Origin: JAVBJV01 sp031555315
GTDB taxonomy: Bacteria; Pseudomonadota; Alphaproteobacteria; Acetobacterales; Acetobacteraceae
Length of the DNA: 33,856 bases
NCBI GenBank assembly: GCA_031555315.1
Contig: JAVBUO010000047.1
Span: 1-33,856, forward strand
Reading direction: 5' to 3'
The notes beneath the pieces are model-generated. The model was not told the DNA's origin. It did no database searches and saw nothing but the letters and a program-made list of their open reading frames with translations. Position numbers and translations under genes: made by a program. Shown here one piece after another: positions 8,739 to 17,143 of the stretch (position 1 is its first letter; each line of letters starts with the position of its first letter).

Positions 8739-9731
8739 ATGATGGGGGATGTTTATGGGATGCGCCGGCGTTCGGTGCTGCTGGGTGGTTTTGCGGCGCT
8801 GGGGGTGGCGTCGTCGCGCGGTGCGCGGGCGGCGGAATGGCCCGATCGCACGATTCGCATGATCATGCCGTTCGCCGCCGGCGGCGGCACCGACGTGACG
8901 GCGCGGCTGCTGATGCAAAAGCTCAGCGAAAAACTCGGCGTTTCGGTGGTGGTGGAAAACCGCACCGGCGCGCAGGGCAATATCGGCGCGCAGGCCGTCG
9001 CGCGTTCGGCGCCGGACGGATACACGTGGCTCTACAACACGTCGTTCGTGGTGACGTCGCCGGCGCTGATGAACAACCTGACCTACGACTGGCGCAAGGA
9101 CCTGATGCCGGTGGTCGGGATCGCCAGCGTACCGCTGGTGCTGCTGGCGCATCCGTCGTTGCCTGCCAATACGCCGGAAGAATTCCGCGACCTGGTGCGG
9201 GCGCGCGGCAACGATCTGACCTATGGTTCGGCGGGGATCGGCAACACCACGCATCTGGCGACGGCGCGGCTGCTGCAGGAACTGAACGCGACGGGCACGC
9301 ATATTCCGTATGCGGGCGACAGCCAGGCGGTGACCGACCTGATGAAGGGGGTCATCGACTACTATTCGGGCACCGTCAACACGGCGCTGTCGTTCATTGC
9401 CAGCGGATCGGTGAAGGCGATCGCGATCGGCACGGAAAAGCGCATCGACAGTCTGCCGAACCTGCCGACCGTCGCCGAAACCATCATGCCGGGGTACACG
9501 GCGGAATCCTGGCAGGGCGTGATGGCGCCGGCCGGCACGCCGGAACCGGTGGTCCGGCGGATGAGCGAAGAGATCCAGAAGATCATGGCCGACCCCGAAA
9601 TCGTGGCGCGGCTCGCGCAGACCAGCACGATTCCCATGGTGCGCGACACGGCGACGTACCGCACCTATCTGGAAAGCGAGGCGGCAAAGTGGCAGACGGT
9701 GATTCGTAACGCCGGGATCGAACCACAATAA
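8739..9731 (+). CDS. Bug-family (TctC-type) periplasmic solute-binding protein
   Basis: Periplasmic receptor for a carboxylate, of the tripartite tricarboxylate transporter family. The N-terminus has a twin-arginine-like signal (MRRRSVLLGGFAALGVASS) with cleavage probably after ARAA. The mature part begins EWPDRTIRMIMPFAAGGGTD, the typical Bug opening. VVENRTGAQGNIGA, PDGYTW, YGSAGIGNTTH and NLPTVAETIMPGY follow in family order, and the length is normal. Adjacent ATGs at 8739 and 8742 and one at 8760 are all possible; AGGGA lies 3-6 bases before the first two. No tctA/tctB membrane genes are in the window, so the permease must be elsewhere. Its stop overlaps the start of the next gene (TAATG). 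Confidence 0.92.
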   Translation: MMGDVYGMRRRSVLLGGFAALGVASSRGARAAEWPDRTIRMIMPFAAGGGTDVTARLLMQKLSEKLGVSVVVENRTGAQGNIGAQAVARSAPDGYTWLYNTSFVVTSPALMNNLTYDWRKDLMPVVGIASVPLVLLAHPSLPANTPEEFRDLVRARGNDLTYGSAGIGNTTHLATARLLQELNATGTHIPYAGDSQAVTDLMKGVIDYYSGTVNTALSFIASGSVKAIAIGTEKRIDSLPNLPTVAETIMPGYTAESWQGVMAPAGTPEPVVRRMSEEIQKIMADPEIVARLAQTSTIPMVRDTATYRTYLESEAAKWQTVIRNAGIEPQ

Positions 9732-10732
9732 TGCCAACCAGCCCACCACTGCGCGCGGTGATGTGCCGCGAATTGACAGGCGCCGGCGCGCTGCGCCTGG
9801 AACATGTGCAACCCTTGCCCGCCCCGGGCGCCGGGCAGATCCGGGTGCAGGTGAAGGCGGCGGGACTGAATTTTCCAGACCTGCTGATGGTCGCCGGGAA
9901 ATATCAATTCAAGCCGCCGCTGCCGTTCGTGCCGGGGCGCGAGGCGGCGGGAATCGTGACTGGGACCGGTCCCGGCGCCGGCCGCTTTCGCACCGGCGAT
10001 CGCGTGGTGCTGTGCCTGGATCACGCCGCCTTTGCAGACGAGATCGTCGCCGATGAAGGCGATGCCTATCCGATGCCCGCACCGTTCAGCTTTGCCGAGG
10101 CCGCGTGTTTTCACGTCGCCACGGCAACGGCGGTGAACGCCTTGCTGCAACGCGGGCAACTGCGTGCGGGCGAGGTGCTGCTGGTGCATGGCGCGGGCGG
10201 CGGTGTCGGTCTGGCGGCGGTCGAGGTCGGCAAGTTGCTGGGCGCGACGGTGATCGCGGTTGCCGGCGGCGCGGAGAAGCTGGCCGTGGCGAAGTCTTGC
10301 GGTGCAGATCATCTGATCGATCATCAGCGCGAGGATTTCCGCGCCCGCGTGAAGGAAATTACCGCCGGGCGCGGCGCCGATGTGGTGTTCGACCCGGTCG
10401 GCGGCGATGTGTTCGACCAGTCGCTGCGCTGTATGGCCTGGGGCGGGCGCATTCTGGTGGTGGGGTTTGCGGGGGGCAGGATTCAGCAGATCCAAGGCAA
10501 CCAGCCGCTGCTGAAATGCATCAGCATCATCGGCGTGCAGGCGCTGACCCACGCCGAACGCGAACCGCCTGTGGGCGCGGAATATGTGCGCTGGATGTAC
10601 GGCCATGCCGCGGAAGGGCGGTTGCGCCCGCATGTCTCGCGCACGTTGCCGCTGGAACGCTTCGCCGAAGCCCTGGATCTGATTGCGACACGCAAGGCGA
10701 TCGGCCGCGTGGCGTTGACAATGGAAAGCTGA
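9731..10732 (+). CDS. Zinc-less NAD(P)H:quinone oxidoreductase / enoyl reductase (MDR family)
   Basis: A 333-residue medium-chain dehydrogenase/reductase of the quinone oxidoreductase branch. It has the N-terminal GroES-like domain (VKAAGLNFPDLLMVAGKYQ, VPGREAAGIV) and a Rossmann domain with HGAGGGVGLAAVEVGKLLGA and CGADHLIDHQREDF. The zinc-binding residues of alcohol dehydrogenases are absent. Members reduce quinones or the double bond of enoyl(-CoA) compounds with NADPH; in this operon reduction of an enoyl-CoA intermediate is plausible but unproven. The ATG overlaps the stop of the Bug gene (TAATG), and the next gene starts 12 bp downstream. Confidence 0.88.
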   Translation: MPTSPPLRAVMCRELTGAGALRLEHVQPLPAPGAGQIRVQVKAAGLNFPDLLMVAGKYQFKPPLPFVPGREAAGIVTGTGPGAGRFRTGDRVVLCLDHAAFADEIVADEGDAYPMPAPFSFAEAACFHVATATAVNALLQRGQLRAGEVLLVHGAGGGVGLAAVEVGKLLGATVIAVAGGAEKLAVAKSCGADHLIDHQREDFRARVKEITAGRGADVVFDPVGGDVFDQSLRCMAWGGRILVVGFAGGRIQQIQGNQPLLKCISIIGVQALTHAEREPPVGAEYVRWMYGHAAEGRLRPHVSRTLPLERFAEALDLIATRKAIGRVALTMES

Positions 10733-10744
10733 AGGAACCCAAGA

Positions 10745-11551
10745 ATGCCCGACCGTTACGCCCGCTATGAACGGCTGCAGTTCGACCGTCCGCACCCGCG
10801 CGTGCTGCGGATCACCATGAGCAACGGCAAGATGAACACCGCCGACGAGAAGATGCACGCCGAGCTTGGCGAAGTCTGGCGCGATGTCGACAGCGATCCG
10901 TCGGTGGCGGCGGTGCTGCTGACCGGCGGGCCGAAAGTGTTTTCGGCCGGCGGCGACATGAAGCTGGTGCAGGGGATCGCCGACGACTGGCAGACCCGGG
11001 CGCGCAACTGGAAGGAAGCGCGCGACATCGTTTACAACGTCATCAACTGTTCCAAGCCGATCGTCAGTGCCATTCGCGGTCCGGCGGTGGGCGCGGGACT
11101 GGTGGCGGGACTGCTGGCCGATGTGTCGGTCGCCGCGAAGGACGCGCGCATCATCGACGGCCACACCAAGCTGGGTGTCGCGGCGGGCGATCATGCCGCC
11201 ATCGTCTGGCCGCTGCTGTGCGGCATGGCGAAGGCGAAGTACTACCTGCTGCTGTGCGATACGCTGTCGGGTGAAGAGGCCGAACGTATCGGCGTGGTCA
11301 GTCTGGCGGTGGATGATTCCGAACTCGATGCGAAATCGCTGGAGCTGGCGGTGCGTCTGGCCGAAGGGCCGCCGTCGTCGATCCGCTGGACGAAATACGC
11401 GCTGAACAACTGGCTGCGTCAGGCCGGGCCGACCTTCGATGCGTCGCTGGCGCTGGAATTCCTCGGCTTTACCGGGCCGGAAGTGCAGGAAGGCATCGCG
11501 GCGTTTCGCGAAAAACGCAAGCCGGAATTTCCGCAGGATTGCCCGCTGTAA
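10745..11551 (+). CDS. Enoyl-CoA hydratase/isomerase-family protein lacking both catalytic Glu
   Basis: A crotonase-fold protein of 268 residues. The CoA/oxyanion segment FSAGGDMKLVQG and the second oxyanion segment GPAVGAGLVAGLLADVSVA are present. In hydratases one Glu lies in GGxCEL and a second in QPE; ungapped alignment around the shared Asp (D126 here) places V120 and H140 at these positions. A GDH motif (D149-H150) follows in the region that carries alternative acid residues in other crotonase enzymes. It may therefore be an isomerase, hydrolase, lyase or dehalogenase-like enzyme rather than a true hydratase. Last gene of the rightward operon, 12 bp after the oxidoreductase and followed by a terminator. 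Confidence 0.87.
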   Translation: MPDRYARYERLQFDRPHPRVLRITMSNGKMNTADEKMHAELGEVWRDVDSDPSVAAVLLTGGPKVFSAGGDMKLVQGIADDWQTRARNWKEARDIVYNVINCSKPIVSAIRGPAVGAGLVAGLLADVSVAAKDARIIDGHTKLGVAAGDHAAIVWPLLCGMAKAKYYLLLCDTLSGEEAERIGVVSLAVDDSELDAKSLELAVRLAEGPPSSIRWTKYALNNWLRQAGPTFDASLALEFLGFTGPEVQEGIAAFREKRKPEFPQDCPL

Positions 11552-11570
11552 CAACGCCCGCTGCGAGATC

Positions 11571-11597
11571 AAAGGCCGCGGTGACCGCGGCCTTTTT
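11571..11597 (+). terminator. Rho-independent terminator between convergent operon and iclR-type gene
   Basis: The hairpin has arms AAAGGCCGCGGT and ACCGCGGCCTTT with only one or two bases between them, followed by a T run to 11597. It ends the rightward operon. The leftward IclR gene's TAA stop (11599-11597) sits at the end of the same T run, so its transcript also passes through this hairpin, but its own U tract would be short (TTT). Confidence 0.88.
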
Positions 11598-12355
11598 TAT
11601 TTGGGCTGGATCGCCGATGCCCGCGCGGCGGCCTCGCGCACCAGGGCGCTCAGTTGCGGCAGGTTGCGCTTGAAACGGTCGGCCGGCGCGCCGACGAGCA
11701 GTGCGGTGGTGACCGAACCGTCGGCATTGAACACTGGCGCGGCACAACCCGCAGCCCCCAGAATGGTTTCTTCCATCGTCACGCTGAGGCCGTCCTGGCG
11801 GGTCTTTTCCAGAATTTTCCGCAACATATCGACGTTGGTCACGCTGTGCGGCGTGATGGGTTTGAATTTGGTTTTCTTCAGATACGCCTCGCGCCACGCC
11901 TCGTCCTGATAGGCGAGGAACAGACGCCCGGCGGCCGATGTATAGAGCGGGCGCATGGAACCGACCGGGGCGACATAGCGGACCAGTTGTTCGCTGGGGA
12001 TTACCTCGGTGTAGTTCACCATGCAGCTGTCGCGTTCCAGCACCGTCAGCATGACGGTTTCACCACTCTCGCGCGCCAGCCATTCCATCGCTGTGCGCAA
12101 CTGCTCGGGCTGGCGGCGCGTCGACAGGATCGAACTGGCCAGATGAAATGCGGCCGGCCCCAGACGATAGCGGCTGTCGGCATGCAGCAGGTAGCCTTGC
12201 GCGACAAGCGGCCGCAGCAGCAGCAGCAGGCTGCTTTTGGGGCTGCCCAGCCGGGTGCTGATCTCCACCAGAGACAATCCGTTCGGCGCCAGCGTAAGGG
12301 TCTCGAAGATCCCGATCACGCGCATCAGCGAGCGTGGAGAAGAAGTCTCTGTCAT
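11597..12355 (-). CDS. IclR-family transcriptional regulator
   Basis: A 252-residue regulator of normal family length. Residues 1-65 form the winged helix-turn-helix (MRVIGIFETL, LSLVEISTRLGSPKSSLLLLLRPLVAQGYL). The GAF-like effector domain follows (LARESGETVMLTVLERDS, PLYTSAAGRLFLAY, GLSVTMEETILGAAGCAAPVF, LVGAPADRFKRNL). IclR proteins commonly control nearby aromatic or acyl-CoA catabolic genes, which fits its place at the end of the rightward catabolic operon. The divergent promoter dyad at 6752-6769 is a candidate target. A different dyad, GTCGTTG-N9-CAACGAC, lies 17-39 bp before its own start codon and could be an autoregulatory site. Confidence 0.92.
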   Translation of the reverse strand: MTETSSPRSLMRVIGIFETLTLAPNGLSLVEISTRLGSPKSSLLLLLRPLVAQGYLLHADSRYRLGPAAFHLASSILSTRRQPEQLRTAMEWLARESGETVMLTVLERDSCMVNYTEVIPSEQLVRYVAPVGSMRPLYTSAAGRLFLAYQDEAWREAYLKKTKFKPITPHSVTNVDMLRKILEKTRQDGLSVTMEETILGAAGCAAPVFNADGSVTTALLVGAPADRFKRNLPQLSALVREAAARASAIQPK

Positions 12356-12371
12356 AGGGGGTGTTTAGCCG

Positions 12372-12394
12372 GTCGTTGGATGATCGGCAACGAC
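12372..12394. promoter_or_regulatory. Dyad upstream of the IclR-type gene
   Basis: Perfect 7-bp arms GTCGTTG and CAACGAC separated by 9 bp, in the 95-bp gap between ftsK and the IclR gene. It is placed where an autoregulator would bind. It could also be a weak transcript hairpin after ftsK; no T run follows it. Confidence 0.4.
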
Positions 12395-12450
12395 GCACAC
12401 ACCGGGTTGCGGCCATGCCGATCGGCGACGGCCGGCTTGAGGAGCCGCGC

Positions 12451-14835
12451 TCAGTAATCGTCGTGCTCGCGCCGCACCAGCACCTCGCGCTTGCCGACAT
12501 GATTGGCGGGGCCGACGATGCCTTCCTTTTCCATCAGCTCGATCAGTTTCGCCGCGCGGTTGTAGCCGATCGACAGATGCCGCTGGATGAAGCTGGTGCT
12601 TGCCTTGCCCTCGCGCGCCACCAGCGCCACCGCCTGGTCGAACAGCGCCTTGTCGGCCTCGGACGCGCCGGCGATGCCTGAAAAGCCCAGACCGCCCGCC
12701 TCTTCCTCGTCCGCCGTGGTCACCGCGTCTTCATAGACCGGTTCGCCCAGCGTGCGCAGATACGCCACCACCTGCTCGACGTCCTTGTCGGCGACGAACG
12801 GGCCGTGCACGCGCAGCAGCCGCCCTCCGCCCGCCATGTACAGCATGTCACCCATGCCCAGCAGTTGTTCGGCGCCCTGTTCACCCAGAATGGTGCGGCT
12901 GTCGAACTTGCTGATCACCTGAAACGAGATACGGGTCGGGAAGTTGGCCTTGATGGTGCCGGTGATCACGTCGACCGACGGGCGCTGCGTCGCCATCACC
13001 ACATGGATGCCCGCCGCGCGCGCCATCTGCGCCAGGCGCTGCACCGCGGCCTCGATCTCTTTGCCCGCCACCATCATCAGGTCGGCCACCTCGTCGATGA
13101 CCAGCACGATGAACGGCAGGGTTTCCAGCGACAGCGGCTGATCCTCGAACACCGGGCGGCCGGTTTCCGGGTCGAACCCGGTCTGCACGCGCCGGGTCAC
13201 CACTTCCCCCTTGGCGCGCGCCTCGGCGACGCGGTCGTTGTAGCCGCCGATATTGCGCACGCTGAGCTGGCTCATCGCGCGATAGCGGCGTTCCATCTCC
13301 TTGACGGTCCATTTCAGCGCGGTCACCGCCTTGGCGGGTTCGGTGACCACCGGCGCCATCAGGTGCGGGATGCCTTCATAGACCGAAAGTTCCAGCATCT
13401 TCGGGTCGATCAGGATCAGCCGGCACTGATCGGGCGACAGGCGATAGAGCAGCGAGAGGATCATCGCGTTGATCCCCACCGACTTGCCCGACCCGGTGGT
13501 GCCGGCGACCAGCAGATGCGGCATCCGCGACAGGTCGGCGAACACCGGCTCGCCGCCGATATCCTTGCCCAGCGCCACCGCCAGCTTGCCGCTGTGGCGC
13601 ATGACGTCCTGCAGGCCGATCATTTCCGACAGATAGACGGTCTCGCGCTTGGCGTTCGGCACTTCGATGCCGATCACGTTGCGGCCCGGCACGGTGGCGA
13701 TGCGCACCGCGGTGACCGACAGGCTGCGCGCCACGTCGTCGGCCAGACCGATGACCCGCGAACTGCGGATGCCCGGGGCTGGTTCCAGTTCGTACAGAGT
13801 CACCACCGGGCCGGGGCGGATCTCGACGATGCGGCCCTGCACGCCGTAATCGCCCAGCACGTTTTCGAGCAACTGCGCGTTGGCCTGCAGCGCATCCTCG
13901 CTGGGGCCGGTGGCGGTGCGCGCCGGCGCCGGGGTCAGCAGCGACAGCGACGGCAACTGCCAGGTGCCGTCGGCCAGCGGCAGAACCTCCTGGCGCGGCG
14001 GCGGGCGCTTGCGCGCCGCGGCGCGCGGCTGTGGCGGCACCTGCACGCGCGGCGGCGGCGATGCCGGGGCGGTTTCCTCGTCATCGGCCTGCCAGTCGCG
14101 GCGCGGCAGTACAGCCGGGGTTTGCGCCGCTGCGGGCTTGCGCCGGAACAGGCGCAGCAGCCAGCCGCCGGAACGCAGCACCGCGCCGCCCACATGCTTG
14201 CCGCCCTGTGCCGATACCATGGCCGAGGCCGCGGCCACGCCGGCCATGTGCTGGCCGGCGGTTTTCCATTCGCCCGCGGTCAGTCCCATCGCCATGATCG
14301 ACAGCGTACCGGCGACCACCCAAGTCAGGGCCGCCACCACCAGCCGCCCCAGCAGGCCGAACGTGCCGCCGATGGTGTCCTGCAGACCGGGCGAGATCGT
14401 CGCCCCGGTGATGCCGCCCAGTCCGGCCCGGGTCGGGAACGCAATGTCGACCGGCAGCGCGGCCAGCGCCGCGGCCAGCGCGGGGACCCCCAGCGCCAGT
14501 GCGATCAGCCGCAGCCACACGGCGCCGAACGGGCGGTGCGAGGCCAGCCGCCAGGCCCAGCCCAGCAGCGCCAGTGCCGGCAGCGCGCCGGCCAACCCGA
14601 AGCCCTGCAGCAGGATGTCCGATACCGCAGCGCCGAACGGGCCCGCCAGATTGTGGGGCACCCGAGTCGTCGCCGTGTTCAGCGACGGATCACGCTGGTC
14701 GTGGGTGATCAGCGCGACCAGCAGCGCGATGGCCAGCAGGGCCAGCAGCAGGGCGCCGAATTCCCCGGCACGGCGGCGGATCAGTGCCTTGACGGCAGGC
14801 GAGGCCAGACGGCGATTGGACGTGGATGCAGACAT
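12451..14835 (-). CDS. ftsK: DNA translocase FtsK
   Basis: Septum-associated motor that pumps the chromosome terminus and activates XerCD/dif recombination. The 794-residue protein has an N-terminal membrane part with four to five hydrophobic segments (about residues 25-185) and a Pro/Ala/Arg-rich linker (about 225-305). The motor follows, with Walker A GTTGSGKS near residues 445-452, LILIDPKMLELSVYEGIPHL, Walker B VLVIDE near 577-582 and ATQRPSVDVITG. The C-terminal winged-helix gamma domain (STSFIQRHLSIGYNRAAKLIELME) reads the polar KOPS sequences. The start ATG at 14835 (MSASTSNRR) is preferred to one at 14916 because the extra 27 residues match nothing. The length suits a compact alphaproteobacterial FtsK. 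It is divergent from the nitroreductase gene. Confidence 0.96.
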   Translation of the reverse strand: MSASTSNRRLASPAVKALIRRRAGEFGALLLALLAIALLVALITHDQRDPSLNTATTRVPHNLAGPFGAAVSDILLQGFGLAGALPALALLGWAWRLASHRPFGAVWLRLIALALGVPALAAALAALPVDIAFPTRAGLGGITGATISPGLQDTIGGTFGLLGRLVVAALTWVVAGTLSIMAMGLTAGEWKTAGQHMAGVAAASAMVSAQGGKHVGGAVLRSGGWLLRLFRRKPAAAQTPAVLPRRDWQADDEETAPASPPPRVQVPPQPRAAARKRPPPRQEVLPLADGTWQLPSLSLLTPAPARTATGPSEDALQANAQLLENVLGDYGVQGRIVEIRPGPVVTLYELEPAPGIRSSRVIGLADDVARSLSVTAVRIATVPGRNVIGIEVPNAKRETVYLSEMIGLQDVMRHSGKLAVALGKDIGGEPVFADLSRMPHLLVAGTTGSGKSVGINAMILSLLYRLSPDQCRLILIDPKMLELSVYEGIPHLMAPVVTEPAKAVTALKWTVKEMERRYRAMSQLSVRNIGGYNDRVAEARAKGEVVTRRVQTGFDPETGRPVFEDQPLSLETLPFIVLVIDEVADLMMVAGKEIEAAVQRLAQMARAAGIHVVMATQRPSVDVITGTIKANFPTRISFQVISKFDSRTILGEQGAEQLLGMGDMLYMAGGGRLLRVHGPFVADKDVEQVVAYLRTLGEPVYEDAVTTADEEEAGGLGFSGIAGASEADKALFDQAVALVAREGKASTSFIQRHLSIGYNRAAKLIELMEKEGIVGPANHVGKREVLVRREHDDY

Positions 14836-14986
14836 CTTTCCGTTGGAATGCTTGAACACAGGATGAAGTGTAACCCGGAAGAGGTTGAATAACCACTGAT
14901 GCGGATTCAAGTCCAATGCCGTCTGCTTCCGGAGCCGCGGAAAATGGGGTATGCAACCGATTAATACCGCAGCAAGGAGGGATGTG

Positions 14987-15577
14987 ATGCCGATCGATCA
15001 GCAAGCCATGGACCGGTTGTTCCTGTCGGCGCGCAGTCAGAATGCGTGGCAGGACCGCGAGGTTCCCGATTCGAAACTCGAAGAACTTTACAACCTGCTG
15101 AAGATGGGACCGACCTCCGCCAATTCGTCGCCGGCGCGGTTCATGTTCCTGCGCACCCGGGAAGCGAAGGAGCGGCTGGTGCCCGCCCTGTCGCCCGGCA
15201 ATGTGGAAAAAGCCCTTACCGCGCCGGTAACGGTGATCGTTGCCTATGACCCCAGATTCTACGAATACCTGCCGCGGCTGTTTCCGCACACCGATGCGCG
15301 CCCGTGGTTCACGGGCGAGGGCAAGGAGAAGTTCGCCAGCGTCACGGCGTTCCGCAACAGCTCGCTGCAGGGCGCCTACCTGATCATGGCGGCGCGCGCC
15401 GTGGGCCTCGATTGCGGGCCGATGTCCGGGTTCGACAACGAGAAGGTCGATGCGGTGTTCCTGACCGAACGCGGCTGGAGATCGAATTTCCTGGTCAATC
15501 TCGGCTTCGGCGATCCGGCCGCGCTGTATCCGCGGCTGCCGCGGCTGAGCTTCGACGAAGCCTGCATCCTGCAGTAG
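14987..15577 (+). CDS. Nitroreductase-family protein, RutE/HadB-like (malonic semialdehyde reductase type)
   Basis: FMN-dependent NAD(P)H reductase of the nitroreductase fold, 196 residues. The family pattern is clear: FLSARSQNAWQDREV near the N-terminus (R-S/T-x-x-x-W type FMN contact), KMGPTSANSSPARFMFLR, then NSSLQGAYLIMAARAVGLDCGPMSGFD and NFLVNLGFGD. This is the RutE subgroup, which reduces malonic semialdehyde to 3-hydroxypropionate in pyrimidine breakdown. No other rut genes are nearby, so the substrate is open. AAGGAGGG lies 6 bases before the ATG at 14987, which decides the start over an upstream ATG at 14951. tsaB starts 2 bp after its stop. Confidence 0.9.
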   Translation: MPIDQQAMDRLFLSARSQNAWQDREVPDSKLEELYNLLKMGPTSANSSPARFMFLRTREAKERLVPALSPGNVEKALTAPVTVIVAYDPRFYEYLPRLFPHTDARPWFTGEGKEKFASVTAFRNSSLQGAYLIMAARAVGLDCGPMSGFDNEKVDAVFLTERGWRSNFLVNLGFGDPAALYPRLPRLSFDEACILQ

Positions 15578-15579
15578 GA

Positions 15580-16230
15580 ATGAAGCTGCTGGTTCTGGAT
15601 GCGGCGCTGGCGCGCTGTTCCGCCGCGGTGGTGGTGGAGGGCGCGGTGCGCGCGCAGCGCATGGCCGAGGAAACGCGCGGTTTCGCCGCGCTGTTGCCGC
15701 GCATGGCGCAAGCGGTGCTGACCGAAGCGGGGTTGCGCGTGGACGATCTGCACGCGGTGGCGGTCACCGTGGGGCCGGGCGGTTTCACGGGAATCCGCAC
15801 CGCGCTGGCGCTGGCGCACGGGATCGGCCTGGCGGCGGGGATCGAGGTGATCGGGGTCAGCGTCGGCGAGGCGATCGCGGCGCTGTTGCCACAGGACTGG
15901 CCGGTCTGGTGCGCGCTGGACAGCAAACGCGGGCGGGTGTTTCTGGAACGCGACGGTGTGGTGCGGAGCCTCGATCCGGCGGATCTGCCGGTGCCCGCCG
16001 CGCCGGTGCTGATCGCCGGCAACGCGGCGGGGTTGGTGGTCGAACATCTGCGCGCACAGGGGGCACCGGTGCAGCAGGCCGCGGGCGCCGATGCCGTCGA
16101 ACCGCTGGGTCTCGCGCTGGCCGCCGCGGCGCGCCACGCCGGGCGGCTGGCGCCGCGCGCCGCCCAGCCGCTGTATGTCGATCCGCCCGAAGCCCGCCTG
16201 CCGCGCCATGTGCGCCCCGCTCCCGGCTGA
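15580..16230 (+). CDS. tsaB: tRNA threonylcarbamoyladenosine biosynthesis protein TsaB
   Basis: TsaB partners TsaD (and TsaE) in making t6A37 of ANN-decoding tRNAs. The 216-residue protein has the ASKHA-fold opening MKLLVLDAALARCSAAVV and the conserved block VAVTVGPGGFTGIRTALALAHGIGLA followed by GVSVGEAIA. The C-terminal half is less conserved and ends PLYVDPPEARLP, as is common in TsaB. The ATG lies 2 bp after the nitroreductase stop, and rimI follows after 2 bp; the tsaB-rimI pair is a common bacterial arrangement. Confidence 0.95.
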   Translation: MKLLVLDAALARCSAAVVVEGAVRAQRMAEETRGFAALLPRMAQAVLTEAGLRVDDLHAVAVTVGPGGFTGIRTALALAHGIGLAAGIEVIGVSVGEAIAALLPQDWPVWCALDSKRGRVFLERDGVVRSLDPADLPVPAAPVLIAGNAAGLVVEHLRAQGAPVQQAAGADAVEPLGLALAAAARHAGRLAPRAAQPLYVDPPEARLPRHVRPAPG

Positions 16231-16232
16231 CC

Positions 16233-16652
16233 GTGCAGTTCTGCATCCCCGCCCATGCACCGGCGATGGCACTGATCCATGCGGCGGCCTTCCCGCACGA
16301 CGCCTGGGACGCGGCGACGCTGGCCGGATTTCTGACCCAGCCCGGGGTTTTCGGGCTGATCGACAGTCGTGGCGGTTTCGTACTGGCCCGGCTGGCCGCC
16401 GACGAGGCCGAGATCCTGACCATCGCGGTGCTGCCCGAGGCGCGCCGCCAGGGGGTGGGCGGCACGCTGTTGCAGGCGCTGCTCGACGAAGCGGCGCGAC
16501 GCGGCGCGCGGGCGATGTTTCTGGAAGTCTCGACCGCCAACCTCGCCGCCGGGCGGCTGTATGAACGCAACGGCTTCGTGCAGGTCGGGCTGCGGGCGCG
16601 CTATTACGACGACGGATACGATGCGCGGGTGATGCGCCGCGACCTGCGCTGA
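16233..16652 (+). CDS. rimI: Ribosomal protein S18-alanine N-acetyltransferase RimI
   Basis: GNAT acetyltransferase that modifies the N-terminal alanine of ribosomal protein S18. The 139-residue product has the acetyl-CoA loop VLPEARRQGVGGTLLQALLDEA (the Q/R-x-x-G-x-G/A motif) and the later FLEVSTANLAAGRLYERNGFVQVGLRARYY block, characteristic of RimI. It starts at a GTG (16233), two bases after the tsaB stop; homology begins shortly after, and no ATG is suitably placed. Cotranscribed with tsaB. Confidence 0.93.
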   Translation: MQFCIPAHAPAMALIHAAAFPHDAWDAATLAGFLTQPGVFGLIDSRGGFVLARLAADEAEILTIAVLPEARRQGVGGTLLQALLDEAARRGARAMFLEVSTANLAAGRLYERNGFVQVGLRARYYDDGYDARVMRRDLR

Positions 16653-16671
16653 GAATCTGTCCGATTGCGCG

Positions 16672-17019
16672 TCAGGAATTGCGTTCCTTGAAGAACTCCA
16701 ACCGGCGAAGCGCGTGGCGTTGGCGGTGCAGGTAAATACACGCCGGCACGGCGGACAGTGCGAAACAGAGCGCCTGCCAGGCGGTCAGCGCCAGGCTCCC
16801 TCGCGCGCCTTCCACTTCGCCCGGCAAGGCGAGCACGGCAAACAACGGAGCGACCAGGAACGGGATCGTCAGGAGATACGCCAGTATGCCGACCGTTCTG
16901 CGCGCCGGTGCGGACAAGGCGGCGAGGGACAGCAAACTGGCGACATACAGCCGCATGCAGAGGTACAGCCACGGCACCGCAGCCAGGGCGATCAGCGCGG
17001 AGTAGACGAAAAGGCTCAT
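16672..17019 (-). CDS. Small polytopic membrane protein, function unknown
   Basis: I do not recognise a family. The 115-residue product (ATG at 17019, MSLFVYSALIALAAVPWLYL) has about four hydrophobic stretches: residues 3-27, 42-63, 75-95 at lower hydrophobicity, and the ICFALSAVPACIYL-like segment near the end. It finishes with a basic RRLEFFKERNS tail. An in-frame ATG at 17046 would add nine residues. Base use resembles neighbouring genes. It lies convergent to rimI, 19 bp after that gene's stop, with no hairpin between them. Confidence 0.5.
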   Translation of the reverse strand: MSLFVYSALIALAAVPWLYLCMRLYVASLLSLAALSAPARRTVGILAYLLTIPFLVAPLFAVLALPGEVEGARGSLALTAWQALCFALSAVPACIYLHRQRHALRRLEFFKERNS

Positions 17020-17143
17020 GGTATCGACGCTCGCATTTTCCCGCATCCATGTTCCGGCAATCGCTACTGCCCGGACACTGGTCGATCAGTGGGTTTGACG
17101 CCGGTTGCGCCGAGGGCGTTCCCTAGCACAGGATGACCGCAAG

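Noticed and set aside
8379..9749. 456-codon leftward open frame
   Set aside because: Antisense to the Bug receptor and thioesterase region; His/Arg-rich shadow.
9665..11572. 635-codon leftward open frame
   Set aside because: It lies antisense to the intact oxidoreductase and enoyl-CoA hydratase-family genes, is His/Arg/Gln-rich with no domain, and is a typical shadow in GC-rich DNA.
12805..14892. 695-codon rightward open frame
   Set aside because: Antisense to ftsK, with His/Arg/Gln-rich low-information composition and no motif.
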